A DNA stretch of 36,766 nucleotides from Kiritimatiellia bacterium. GTDB taxonomy: Bacteria; Verrucomicrobiota; Kiritimatiellia; RFP12; UBA1067. The translations under genes were made by a program, and so were the position numbers. Under the pieces are notes generated by a model, which was not told where the DNA came from, did not search any database, and was given only the letters and a program-made list of their open reading frames with translations. The first letter of the stretch is position 1; every line of letters starts with the position of its first letter. Location of the stretch: assembly GCA_017450695.1 (NCBI GenBank), contig JAFSTA010000034.1, forward strand, positions 1-36,766. The letters run 5' to 3'. Of the stretch, positions 7,614-14,344 are shown one piece after another.

Positions 7614-8359
7614 AAGCCATCCTCCTCAATCTTCTCCTGCTGCCCTGTATGCTGGCGGCGGCGGTTGCCACCTGGCTGGCTTTCGTCTTCGTCTGGCTGA
7701 CAGTCAGCCCGTTCCGTTCCCGGCACGCCTACCATCGGATGGAACGCGGCATTGTCCAACGCTTCGGACGCTTCTGCCTGTGGCTGATGCGGCCCATCGC
7801 GCCCGTGGAACTGAGCGGGGGAGATTTCCGCACACACCATCCCGACAGCCAGATTTTCGTGCTCAACCACAAGTCCTTCTCCGACACCTTTCTCTGTTCC
7901 CTCCTGCCGGTCCGCGATCCCCTCGTGCTGTTGAACCGGGGTGCCTCCCGCACACCCGTGCTGGGGATGGGGATCCGGTATCTCGCCTGGCTCAACATCA
8001 CCGACATACCCTTTGAAGAATGGCGGGAGAAATGTTTCGAAGAACTCGCGCAAGGTGCCGACATTATCTGTTTCCCGGAGGGAACGCGCTCGGGCAGCAA
8101 ACCGACCGGTCCCTTTCATAGCGGCATCTTCCGGATCGCTGTCGCCAAGGGGCTTTCGGTCACGCCGGTGTTGATCACGGGGAACGAGGAAACGCCCAAG
8201 CGCGGTTCGATTTTCCTGAAGCCGGCAAAGATTCGAATGCGGATGCTCGCCCCCGTCACTCCGGCGCCGAACGAAAAACCGTTCGTCTTCAAGGAGCGGG
8301 TGCGGAGAATGATGATTGAGGAACTGGAAATCATGGAGGGGAAAAACCATGTGGGATGA
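7610..8359 (+). CDS. PlsC-type lysophospholipid acyltransferase
   Basis: A 249-residue membrane acyltransferase of the 1-acyl-glycerol-3-phosphate family. It moves an acyl group from ACP or CoA to a lipid or other hydroxyl acceptor at the inner membrane. An N-terminal hydrophobic segment covers about residues 2-31. NHKSFSD is the catalytic H(X4)D motif, FPEGTRS the acceptor-binding motif, and VTPVLITG the later conserved block. The start is taken as TTG 7610, overlapping the ACP stop; an ATG at 7649 would cut the membrane anchor, and the longer in-frame extension to 7511 lies inside the ACP gene. The stop overlaps the next gene by 11 bases. In this operon it probably transfers the product of the ketosynthase to an envelope acceptor. 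Confidence 0.83.
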   Translation: MKAILLNLLLLPCMLAAAVATWLAFVFVWLTVSPFRSRHAYHRMERGIVQRFGRFCLWLMRPIAPVELSGGDFRTHHPDSQIFVLNHKSFSDTFLCSLLPVRDPLVLLNRGASRTPVLGMGIRYLAWLNITDIPFEEWREKCFEELAQGADIICFPEGTRSGSKPTGPFHSGIFRIAVAKGLSVTPVLITGNEETPKRGSIFLKPAKIRMRMLAPVTPAPNEKPFVFKERVRRMMIEELEIMEGKNHVG

Positions 8360-9644
8360 TCAACGGTTGCTGGAATTTCTGCCACGCGCGGAAGCTGCCG
8401 CCGCGCAGCGCGCGTTGTTGCGGGATCATGTCGCCTACGCCTTTGCGAACTCCCCGTTCTACCGGCGGAAGCTCGCCGCGTTCGCGGATCTCATCCCGGA
8501 CTTGACGGAGGACACGCTCTCCGAACTGCCGATGACGGACAAGTCGGAGTTCGCGACGGAAAACGAATCGTTTCTCGCCACCCCGATGCAACAGGTCACG
8601 GACACCGTCTTTTCCTCCGGCACCACGGGGAATCCAACCGCCGTCATGTACTCGCGACACGATGTCGAACGGCTTGCGTTCAACGAACGGATCTCACTGC
8701 GCGGATGCGGAATCACGGCGGACGACATCGGGTTGATGACCTGTACGCTCGACCGTTGCTTCGTGGCAGGGTTCGCCTACTACCTCGGATTGCTCACCAT
8801 CGGCGCAACCGTCGCCCGCAACGGAATCGCCTCCGTGCAGTCGCACGCGCAGGTGATGCGGCGGCTGCGCCCGACAGTCCTGGTCGGAGTGCCGGGGTTC
8901 CTCACCAAGCTCGGCCTCTACCTGCGGGAAAGCGGACAGGAGAACCTGCTGGAATCCGTACGGAAAATCGTCTGCGCGGGAGACCCGCTGCGAGACCGGG
9001 AGATGAATCCCCTACCCGTCACCGCACGGCTGGAAGCGATTTGGGGGGCGAAGGCGTACTCCACCTACGCGTCTTCCGAAATCATTTCCTCGTTCTGTGA
9101 ATGCACCGCGCAACGCGGAGGGCACCTTCATCCTGAATTGGCGGTTGTGGAGATTGTCGATGACCAGGGGAAGCGCGTCCCGGCGGGAGAGGTCGGCGAG
9201 GTCGTCGTCACGCCGCTCAAAATCGAGTCCATGCCCTTCGTCCGCTTCCGCACGGGAGACCTGAGTTTCCTGATCGACGAGCCTTGTTCCTGCGGGCGGA
9301 CAAGCGTTCGCCTCGGACCGATCCTCGGACGCAAGGCGCAATTGATGAAAGTACGCGGGACAAGCGTCTATCCTGCGGCCTTCTTCCAGGTGCTGGACGC
9401 GCATCCCGGCATCGGTGGCTCGTACCTGACCGTTCGGGGAGACAAGAACCTCAGCGACGAAGTGACCGTTACCGTCTCCGTGACAGACGCCTCGCTGACC
9501 GCAGCAGAGATCGCCGAGGCGTTACACGCCGTCCTGCGTATCCACCCGACCGTCGTCATCGACACGGCGGAGAATGTCGCCGGCAAGATTTTCGATCCCC
9601 TCAGCCACAAGCCCCGCCGTTTCTTCGACGAGCGGAACAAGTAA
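8349..9644 (+). CDS. PaaK-like adenylate-forming ligase
   Basis: A 431-residue enzyme related to phenylacetate-CoA ligase, which activates a carboxylic acid as an acyl-AMP before transfer to CoA or a carrier thiol. SSGTTGNP (89-96) is the ATP-binding P-loop; YASSE, the FRTGD block and CSCGRT follow in family order, and KVRGTSVYPAAF starts the small C-terminal domain. The ATG follows ATGGAGGGG with good spacing and overlaps the acyltransferase stop. As the last gene of the eda-ACP-KS-ACP-acyltransferase operon it is the likely loader of a starter acid, possibly aromatic given its family, onto one of the ACPs. Substrate identity is not readable. Confidence 0.85.
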   Translation: MWDDQRLLEFLPRAEAAAAQRALLRDHVAYAFANSPFYRRKLAAFADLIPDLTEDTLSELPMTDKSEFATENESFLATPMQQVTDTVFSSGTTGNPTAVMYSRHDVERLAFNERISLRGCGITADDIGLMTCTLDRCFVAGFAYYLGLLTIGATVARNGIASVQSHAQVMRRLRPTVLVGVPGFLTKLGLYLRESGQENLLESVRKIVCAGDPLRDREMNPLPVTARLEAIWGAKAYSTYASSEIISSFCECTAQRGGHLHPELAVVEIVDDQGKRVPAGEVGEVVVTPLKIESMPFVRFRTGDLSFLIDEPCSCGRTSVRLGPILGRKAQLMKVRGTSVYPAAFFQVLDAHPGIGGSYLTVRGDKNLSDEVTVTVSVTDASLTAAEIAEALHAVLRIHPTVVIDTAENVAGKIFDPLSHKPRRFFDERNK

Positions 9645-9647
9645 TGC

Positions 9648-9696
9648 GGTCGCGATCCATCCTACGCAAGGCTACGGAGGACAGGCGGGCGCGACC
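9648..9696. repeat. GGTCGCG hairpin with long inserted loop
   Basis: GGTCGCG (9648-9654) and CGCGACC (9690-9696) enclose about 35 bases beginning ATCCATCCTACGCAAGG. The same insert lies at 2583 and 19887 and, inverted, near 18298. In the 19880 copy the arms are GGACGCG/CGCGTCC, a compensated change. Confidence 0.8.
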
Positions 9697-9707
9697 CACG
9701 CGGAAAA

Positions 9708-9829
9708 TTAAATCGCTTCGCTTTAAATAGTGAAATGGTTAAATTGAACCAGGGCGATTCCTGAACCTCCGCGCTTACGGACGCGACGGCGGATCAGGTC
9801 GATTTAAAGCCGCGTCAGCGGCGATTTAA
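9708..9829. repeat. hairpins with TTTAAA-type joiners
   Basis: At 9708-9726 TTAAA and TTTAA flank GC-TTC-GC. At 9801-9829 GATTTAAA and GATTTAA flank stem GCCGC/GCGGC with loop GTCA (9809-9822). Related units lie at 11274-11303 and 11341-11360. The AT-rich joiners are shared while the GC-rich stems differ. The gene-free region 9645-10538 holds only such repeats and no believable coding frame. Confidence 0.7.
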
Positions 9830-9924
9830 CCCTTTAATCTTTTCACTTTCTCCCGGCGCGTCCCCCGCGAGGGAAAGTTCAATCGCAGCGCTTTGAAATG
9901 GTTAAATTGACGAGTCGCCGAAAA

Positions 9925-9940
9925 GCGACAGGAGTGTCGC
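9925..9940. repeat. GGAG-loop hairpin copy
   Basis: GCGACA/TGTCGC around loop GGAG, followed by CCCCGAATGTCC as in the copies at 2398 and 2513; outer stem pairs seen in those copies are lost here. A further imperfect copy sits at 18405-18426. Confidence 0.7.
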
Positions 9941-10002
9941 CTCCCCGAATGTCCCACCGAACCACCCAACCACGTTCAGGAAGGGATTGGGAAACAACAC
10001 AG

Positions 10003-10114
10003 ACAACTTGGGAACAACTTGAATTTGGACGGCTCGCAACCGCGAGCCGAATGTGAAACGTCGCGCAGTTGCGCGACGACCGTTGACGAGTTGCCTATCC
10101 GTTGTCCAAGTTGT
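10003..10114. repeat. branched inverted repeat enclosing two hairpins
   Basis: Outer arms ACAACTTGG (10003-10011) and CCAAGTTGT (10106-10114) enclose two perfect 7-bp hairpins: GGCTCGC/GCGAGCC with loop AACC (10031-10048) and GTCGCGC/GCGCGAC with loop AGTT (10060-10077). A partial inverted copy of the right arm region lies at 18472-18495. Confidence 0.6.
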
Positions 10115-10132
10115 TGTCCTTGCAAACATTGC

Positions 10133-10345
10133 GGTCGCGACGGAGCGCGACCCTCCCCTTCTGCGTGAGACGTGCGCGGCGACATTCCGTCTGTTCGACA
10201 TGCGTGTCGCCCGTCGCTTGTCGCGTGTCCCCATCTTCTCCGCTGCCGCGAAGGCCGACGGCGAGGGCGCCGTCGCTACACAGCTGGCGGCGTTAGCCAC
10301 CTCTTCCTGTCCAAATCAACTTAGGGGCGCAGCCCCATTTAGGGT
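10133..10345. repeat. direct repeat copy A, downstream of the DUF1080 gene
   Basis: It starts with the perfect hairpin GGTCGCG/CGCGACC (loop ACGGAG, 10133-10152). It continues with CCTCCCCTTCTGCGTGAGA, a stretch containing TGTCGCCCGTCGCTTGTCGC, a GACGGCG/CGCCGTC hairpin with loop AGGG near 10259, and CAACTTAGGGGC. The order and spacing are repeated at 11366-11573 on the same strand. Confidence 0.75.
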
Positions 10346-10374
10346 GCAAACCCTCTTAGGACGAAGTCCACTTA
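10321..10374. repeat. three-module hairpin array
   Basis: GGGGC/GCCCC with loop GCA (10324-10336), GGGT/ACCC with loop GCAA (10342-10353) and GGAC/GTCC with loop GAA (10359-10369). They are joined by ATTTA and TCTTA and followed by ACTTA. Stems two and three are not found in the other arrays. Confidence 0.8.
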
Positions 10375-10470
10375 TTATGTGGCACTGAGCTGGTACGGCT
10401 TCCCGGACGGCACAATGATCAGCATCCGCTGATCACTGTCACGCGGGAGGCAAAGGCGCTACGCGCCAAC

Positions 10471-10504
10471 AAAAAAGGTTGTGCGGCGGGTATGCCGCAC
10501 AACC
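10471..10504 (-). terminator. intrinsic terminator of the DUF1080 gene
   Basis: On the minus strand an 11-bp perfect stem (GGTTGTGCGGC/GCCGCACAACC, loop of six, 10477-10504) is followed by six T (10471-10476), 34 bases after the stop codon. Confidence 0.9.
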
Positions 10505-10538
10505 GAACGAAACTGAAACGGATCCACCCGCTTTCTCG

Positions 10539-11171
10539 TTACCGCGTGATCAGAACATTGCGGTAGAGGATCGAGGACTTGCCGTGCAGTCCCTGGAAGC
10601 CGATGTATCCAACTGTGTCGGCGTCCGCCAGGGCCTTGCCCTGGAATTTCTTTTCGATCGGCGTTCCCTTCGGGCTGACCGCCTTGTCCTTCCACTGGCT
10701 CATGTCCATTTCGTTGACGAACTCGCCGTTCAGCCAGACCTTGATGACAGAGCCTTTGCATTCGACCTCCATCTTGTTCCACTCGCCGGCCGGCTTGGTG
10801 GCAACCTTGGTCGGCGCCTGATAGCCGTAGAACGCGGCGTTCCCGTGGTAACTGGGTTGCGAACCGAAATCGTCCAGAATCTGAATCTCGATGGTGTTGG
10901 GAATCCAGTTGCCCTTGTTCGAGCATTTGATCAGGAAACCGGCGTTCGCCTTCGGAGAAAGCTGGTACTCGAACGAGACCTTGCAGTCGCCGATCTTTTC
11001 CTTTGTCCAGATCGCGGCATCCTTGTTCGCCTTCAAGACCCCGTTCTCATCGATTGACCAGACCGCAGGATTGTAGTCGGCATCCGCCAACTTGTCGCCG
11101 AACAACGGCTTTGTCTCAGCCATCGCGAACATCGCGCAAACACCGAAGAACATGACCAATAACTTTTTCAT
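10539..11171 (-). CDS. exported DUF1080 (3-keto-disaccharide hydrolase-like) protein
   Basis: A 210-residue secreted protein of the DUF1080 family (concanavalin-like jelly roll), whose studied members bind or hydrolyse sugars and 3-keto-disaccharides. Residues 1-18 (MKKLLVMFF...FAMA) are a signal peptide. The family pattern is visible in FEYQLSPKANAGFLIKC, IEIQILDD and GEWNKMEVECKG...VWLNGEFV, and near the end GYIGFQGLHGKSSILYRNV. ATG 11171 is chosen over the upstream in-frame ATG at 11231 because AAGGAG precedes it and the signal peptide starts there. The gene has its own intrinsic terminator. It is bracketed by two direct repeats of about 200 bp, so it could be lost or duplicated by recombination. 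Confidence 0.87.
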   Translation of the reverse strand: MKKLLVMFFGVCAMFAMAETKPLFGDKLADADYNPAVWSIDENGVLKANKDAAIWTKEKIGDCKVSFEYQLSPKANAGFLIKCSNKGNWIPNTIEIQILDDFGSQPSYHGNAAFYGYQAPTKVATKPAGEWNKMEVECKGSVIKVWLNGEFVNEMDMSQWKDKAVSPKGTPIEKKFQGKALADADTVGYIGFQGLHGKSSILYRNVLITR

Positions 11172-11273
11172 CAACAAACTCCTTGTTTCAAGTGAACGAA
11201 TGAATCTAGCGTAGCAGATTTTGCCACGCATGAAAAGTACGTTTGGTTTTGGGATCGCTGAAAGGCTAAATGG

Positions 11274-11360
11274 TTAAATCGCCTCCTTCGGAGGCTTTAA
11301 ATCAGCGCGGACCGCTTTTCGGCGGCTCTTCAATTTAACCATTTAATGCGAAGCGATTTA
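11274..11360. repeat. hairpins with TTTAAA-type joiners, upstream of DUF1080
   Basis: TTAAATC and TTTAAATC flank a perfect 6-bp stem GCCTCC/GGAGGC with loop TTC (11281-11295). TTTAAT and GATTTAA flank GC-GAA-GC (11348-11354). The second is the reverse complement of the unit at 9708. The stretch 11232-11689 holds no gene. Confidence 0.7.
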
Positions 11361-11365
11361 ACTTT

Positions 11366-11573
11366 CCCTCGCGGGCGCGTCCCTCCCCTTCTGCGTGATA
11401 TGCGCGACGACATTTCGTCTTTCCGATATGCGTGTCGCCCGTCGCTTGTCGCGTGTCCCCATCTTCTCCGCTGCCTCGGAAGCCGACGGCGAGAGCACCG
11501 TCGCTACACAGCTGGCAGTGTCAGCCGCCCATTCCTAGCCAAGTCAACTTAGGGGCGTAGCCCCATTTAGGCC
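11366..11573. repeat. direct repeat copy B, upstream of the DUF1080 gene
   Basis: Diverged second copy of the element at 10133-10345 in the same orientation: CCTCCCCTTCTGCGTGAT, TGTCGCCCGTCGCTTGTCGC, GTGTCCCCATCTTCTCCGCT, a GACGG-type hairpin, CTACACAGCTGGC and CAACTTAGGGGC in the same order. Copies A and B bracket the DUF1080 gene with its terminator. Confidence 0.75.
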
Positions 11574-11607
11574 CGCAGTGCCACTTAGGCGGCACAGCCG
11601 CCACTTA
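11549..11607. repeat. three-module hairpin array
   Basis: GGGGC/GCCCC with loop GTA (11552-11564), an imperfect GGCCC/GTGCC with loop GCA (11570-11582), and GGCGGC/GCCGCC with loop ACA (11588-11602), joined by ATTTA and ACTTA and ending ACTTA. A GACGGCG/CGCCGTC hairpin follows near 11634. Confidence 0.8.
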
Positions 11608-11689
11608 TCTGCTTCTCCGCTGCCGCGGAAGCCGACGGCGAGGGCGCCGTCGCTACACAGCGGACGCGAAGCGCCCGCGTGATGGTTAC

Positions 11690-12556
11690 TCAGGCGTCGA
11701 AGGTTGCCTCGCCGTGCCACGGTTCGGCGGCGGGAACGGAAACTTGTCCGGAGAGGACGCGCTGGCGGACCGCCTCGGAGAGCAGGATCGTGGTGGCAGC
11801 CGCGACATTCAACGAATCCGCAATACCGAGCATGGGAATGCGTACGCGCAAATCCGCTGCGTCCATCCACTTCTCCGACAGCCCGTACTGTTCCGTCCCG
11901 ACGGCAAGCGCGACATTGCCCGTGAGATCAACCTCGAAGTGCATCTTCTCCGCGTGCGGGGTGGCAGCCAAAACCGAGAACTTCCGTTCGCGGAGAAACG
12001 CCAGCGTCTCCTCGCTCGTCGCCTCCACCACGGGCATCGAGAAGAGCGTACCGGTCGAGGCGCGGACGACATTCGGATTGTAAATGTCCGTACACTTGTC
12101 GCAGACGATCACGGCTGCGACTCCAGAGGCATCGGCGGAACGCAGCATCGTTCCGAGATTGCCGGGTTTCTCGATCGCTTCCGCAACCAGCAGAAGCGCA
12201 CGAGGCGGCAGCCGCAAGTCGGACAACCGCAGATGCGGTTGCGGGCCAACCATCAGCAACCCGTCCGGACGCTCGCGATAGGCGAGTTTCGAGAAGACGG
12301 GAGCGGTGCAGGAGAACAACTCCGCGCCGAGATTCCCGCACGCCTCCACGAGCTTCGGTTCGTTCAGGTGCTTGAGGTAGAGTTCCTCGCAGAAAAAAAG
12401 CATCTGGGGACGATACCCGTTGTCCAGCGCGCGGCGGCACTCGCGGTATCCCTCCACCAGCATCTGGTCACACTCGTCCCGATGGGAACGCTGCCGCAGT
12501 TTCACGCAATGCTTCACCTTCGGGTTGGAGAGAGAGGAGAGTTCAACGACCGACAT
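11690..12556 (-). CDS. TrmH/SpoU-family RNA 2'-O-methyltransferase
   Basis: A 288-residue SPOUT methylase that uses S-adenosylmethionine to methylate ribose 2'-hydroxyls in tRNA or rRNA. The knot motifs are complete: motif 1 EKPGNLGTMLRSADASG, motif 2 AVGTEQYGLSEKW, motif 3 IPMLGIADSLNVAAATTILLSEA. The N-terminal 100 residues form the substrate-binding domain (SLSNPKVK..., VEGYRECRRAL) seen in 23S rRNA methylases of the TrmH type. ATG 12556 is preceded by AAAGGAG at a slightly long spacing. The upstream serine-hydrolase gene ends 30 bases before it on the same strand, so they may share a transcript. The exact target nucleotide cannot be assigned. Confidence 0.88.
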   Translation of the reverse strand: MSVVELSSLSNPKVKHCVKLRQRSHRDECDQMLVEGYRECRRALDNGYRPQMLFFCEELYLKHLNEPKLVEACGNLGAELFSCTAPVFSKLAYRERPDGLLMVGPQPHLRLSDLRLPPRALLLVAEAIEKPGNLGTMLRSADASGVAAVIVCDKCTDIYNPNVVRASTGTLFSMPVVEATSEETLAFLRERKFSVLAATPHAEKMHFEVDLTGNVALAVGTEQYGLSEKWMDAADLRVRIPMLGIADSLNVAAATTILLSEAVRQRVLSGQVSVPAAEPWHGEATFDA

Positions 12557-12586
12557 AACGAATGGCTCCTTTCCTTTGTCTCGCGC

Positions 12587-14131
12587 CTACCGTTCTGGCA
12601 GGGGTTTGCCGCCGGTGTGGGCGGAAAGCCGTTGTTTCGGGTGCAGGAAGAGGTCGGTCAACGGCCCGTGCAGATTGTAGGGGTGATCCCCGTTGAGGAA
12701 ATAGCACAGCGTGACATGCCGTTCTGGGATCATCATCGCGAGTCCCTTGTAGGCGACGTTGTTCCCGCCGTGGAAACGGATTTTGCCGAACTCCCGGGAG
12801 TTCTCCTCGACCCAGACCAAGTTCCGGAAGATCGTCCTGTCTTGCCGCGCATCCGCCTTCTGCGGCATCTCCACATACTCCTTGAACATGATCTCGCGCC
12901 ATTCGGGCGTGAGGTCGGCGCCACGCAGGAACCACTGGAGGAACTTCGTGTACTCCTCGGAACTCGTCCGCAGAGAGTAAGCGGCATTGCACTTGTAAGA
13001 CCAGTCGGTATCGCGCTGCGGTCCCCTCTCCCGGAAACCGTACACGGCGATTTGCCCGTATTCCTTCTGCCAACGGTAGTTGGAGTGCTTCATTCCGAGA
13101 GGGTCGAACAGTTCCTTCTTGGCGAAGACATCGAGCGTCTCCCCCTTGATCTGTTCGAGCGTCAGCTGCAGCAGGAAGATTCCGACGCCGGAATAGATGT
13201 ACTTCTCGCCCGGCTTGCTCAAGAACTTCATCTCGATGTACCCTTTGTTCGGGAGTCCGGAGGTGTGGGTCATCACAAGGCGGGGCGTAACCAGCTTCGC
13301 CCACTCGCGATCCCGCTCCGACGCGAAACGGCCGAGAATGTCGGGACGGTATTTGTACAGCGGGCGGTCGAGGTCGAGCTTCCCGTCCTGCGCCATCTTC
13401 ACGGCGAAATAACCGAGGGGAACCTTGCTGATCGAACAGGCCTGATACAGGGACTGCATATCAATCGGACGAGTCTCCTGCTGCCGACCGGGAACGGCGT
13501 AAAAATCTTCGTTGACCACGCAGAAACCCATCGTGTCCAGCGGAGTGGTCATCGTGACCTGGAGCGACGGCACTCCCGCGCGCTTGATCAGGTCGAGAGC
13601 CTTGCGCTTGTAGTCTTCCACATCGAGCTTGTGTTCCGTCTCCGTCCATGCGCCCCCCGCCTTCTCCGGTAGCGACAGATCCATCCGAGCGACCGTCCCG
13701 TTCACTTCACCCGCCGCAATCTTCCTGCGGGCGGCAAGTTTCCTCACCTTCCCCGACGCATCCCGCAGATACACCTCGAAAAGCGCCTCGCGGTCTTGCA
13801 GGGGAACGGGGAAAACAGCGGCGGAAACACACGCCGCTTGCGGGGAGAGCTTCGCGCCCTCCAGCAGATCGACCGTCACCGAGGGAAAACCGGTGGTCAG
13901 TTCCACGTCCCCATCCAGCGTCATGCGCACGCGCTTCAGCGACAGCCCGGCATACGCGGATCCCGGTGCCGCCTTGACCGCGAACACAACCGCACCACAT
14001 CCCCGTGCGGGCGATGCGATTTCCGTCCCCGCCCGTTCCACGCAAATCACAGGCGGAATGCGACCTTCGGCCCACGTCATCCCGACGCACAACACCCCGC
14101 AAAGCAGAACCGCCTCGGCAATCCTTTTCAT
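12587..14131 (-). CDS. exported serine hydrolase, beta-lactamase/PBP-like family
   Basis: A 514-residue protein of the beta-lactamase-related serine hydrolases (class C fold). Residues 1-21 (MKRIAEAVLL...GMTWA) are a signal peptide. An extra N-terminal beta-rich domain covers about 22-165. The catalytic domain then shows SISK (233-236) as the SxxK nucleophile/base pair, a YSG tripeptide in KYIYSGVG as the second motif and HGGN as the KTG-like third box. TPRLVMTHTSGLPNKG is the usual family block. It probably acts as an esterase or peptidase on envelope or dietary substrates rather than as a resistance enzyme. ATG 14131 is preferred to 14137 because GGAGG is nine bases upstream of it but too close to the first ATG. 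A strong promoter lies upstream. Confidence 0.85.
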   Translation of the reverse strand: MKRIAEAVLLCGVLCVGMTWAEGRIPPVICVERAGTEIASPARGCGAVVFAVKAAPGSAYAGLSLKRVRMTLDGDVELTTGFPSVTVDLLEGAKLSPQAACVSAAVFPVPLQDREALFEVYLRDASGKVRKLAARRKIAAGEVNGTVARMDLSLPEKAGGAWTETEHKLDVEDYKRKALDLIKRAGVPSLQVTMTTPLDTMGFCVVNEDFYAVPGRQQETRPIDMQSLYQACSISKVPLGYFAVKMAQDGKLDLDRPLYKYRPDILGRFASERDREWAKLVTPRLVMTHTSGLPNKGYIEMKFLSKPGEKYIYSGVGIFLLQLTLEQIKGETLDVFAKKELFDPLGMKHSNYRWQKEYGQIAVYGFRERGPQRDTDWSYKCNAAYSLRTSSEEYTKFLQWFLRGADLTPEWREIMFKEYVEMPQKADARQDRTIFRNLVWVEENSREFGKIRFHGGNNVAYKGLAMMIPERHVTLCYFLNGDHPYNLHGPLTDLFLHPKQRLSAHTGGKPLPER

Positions 14132-14167
14132 CTTCATGCTCCTCCCGGATTCATTTCCAATGCGTTC

Positions 14168-14197
14168 ATTATACCAAACCCGCCGCATTCCCAACAA
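14168..14197 (-). promoter_or_regulatory. sigma70-type promoter of the serine hydrolase
   Basis: On the minus strand TTGTTG (14192-14197), an 18-base spacer and a consensus TATAAT (14168-14173), 37 bases before the ATG at 14131. Confidence 0.75.
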
Positions 14198-14302
14198 TAC
14201 CTTTTGAAAGTACGGTGGGATGCCGAGCCAGCCCAACGGCCAAGAAACACTTCAAAATGCGGCGGCCACAGACGCAAAGCAATCGAAACGACACGAAGGA
14301 TC

Positions 14303-14324
14303 AAAAAGGTAGGCCTGACAGGCC
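14303..14324 (-). terminator. short intrinsic terminator of the EF-hand-like protein gene
   Basis: On the minus strand GGCCT/AGGCC with a three-base loop (14312-14324) is followed by TACC and five T (14303-14307), about 20 bases after the stop. The stem is only five pairs, so strength is uncertain. Confidence 0.5.
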
Positions 14325-14344
14325 ACGACGAGAGGGAGTAGTCA

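Noticed and set aside
5354-8350. Long minus-strand open frame of 998 codons
   Set aside because: It lies opposite the eda-ACP-KS-ACP-acyltransferase operon. The sense genes have family motifs, ribosome sites and overlaps; the antisense product is Arg-rich and without domains.
11714-13672. Plus-strand open frame of 652 codons
   Set aside because: It is the shadow of the TrmH-family and serine-hydrolase genes on the minus strand, which carry complete catalytic motifs.
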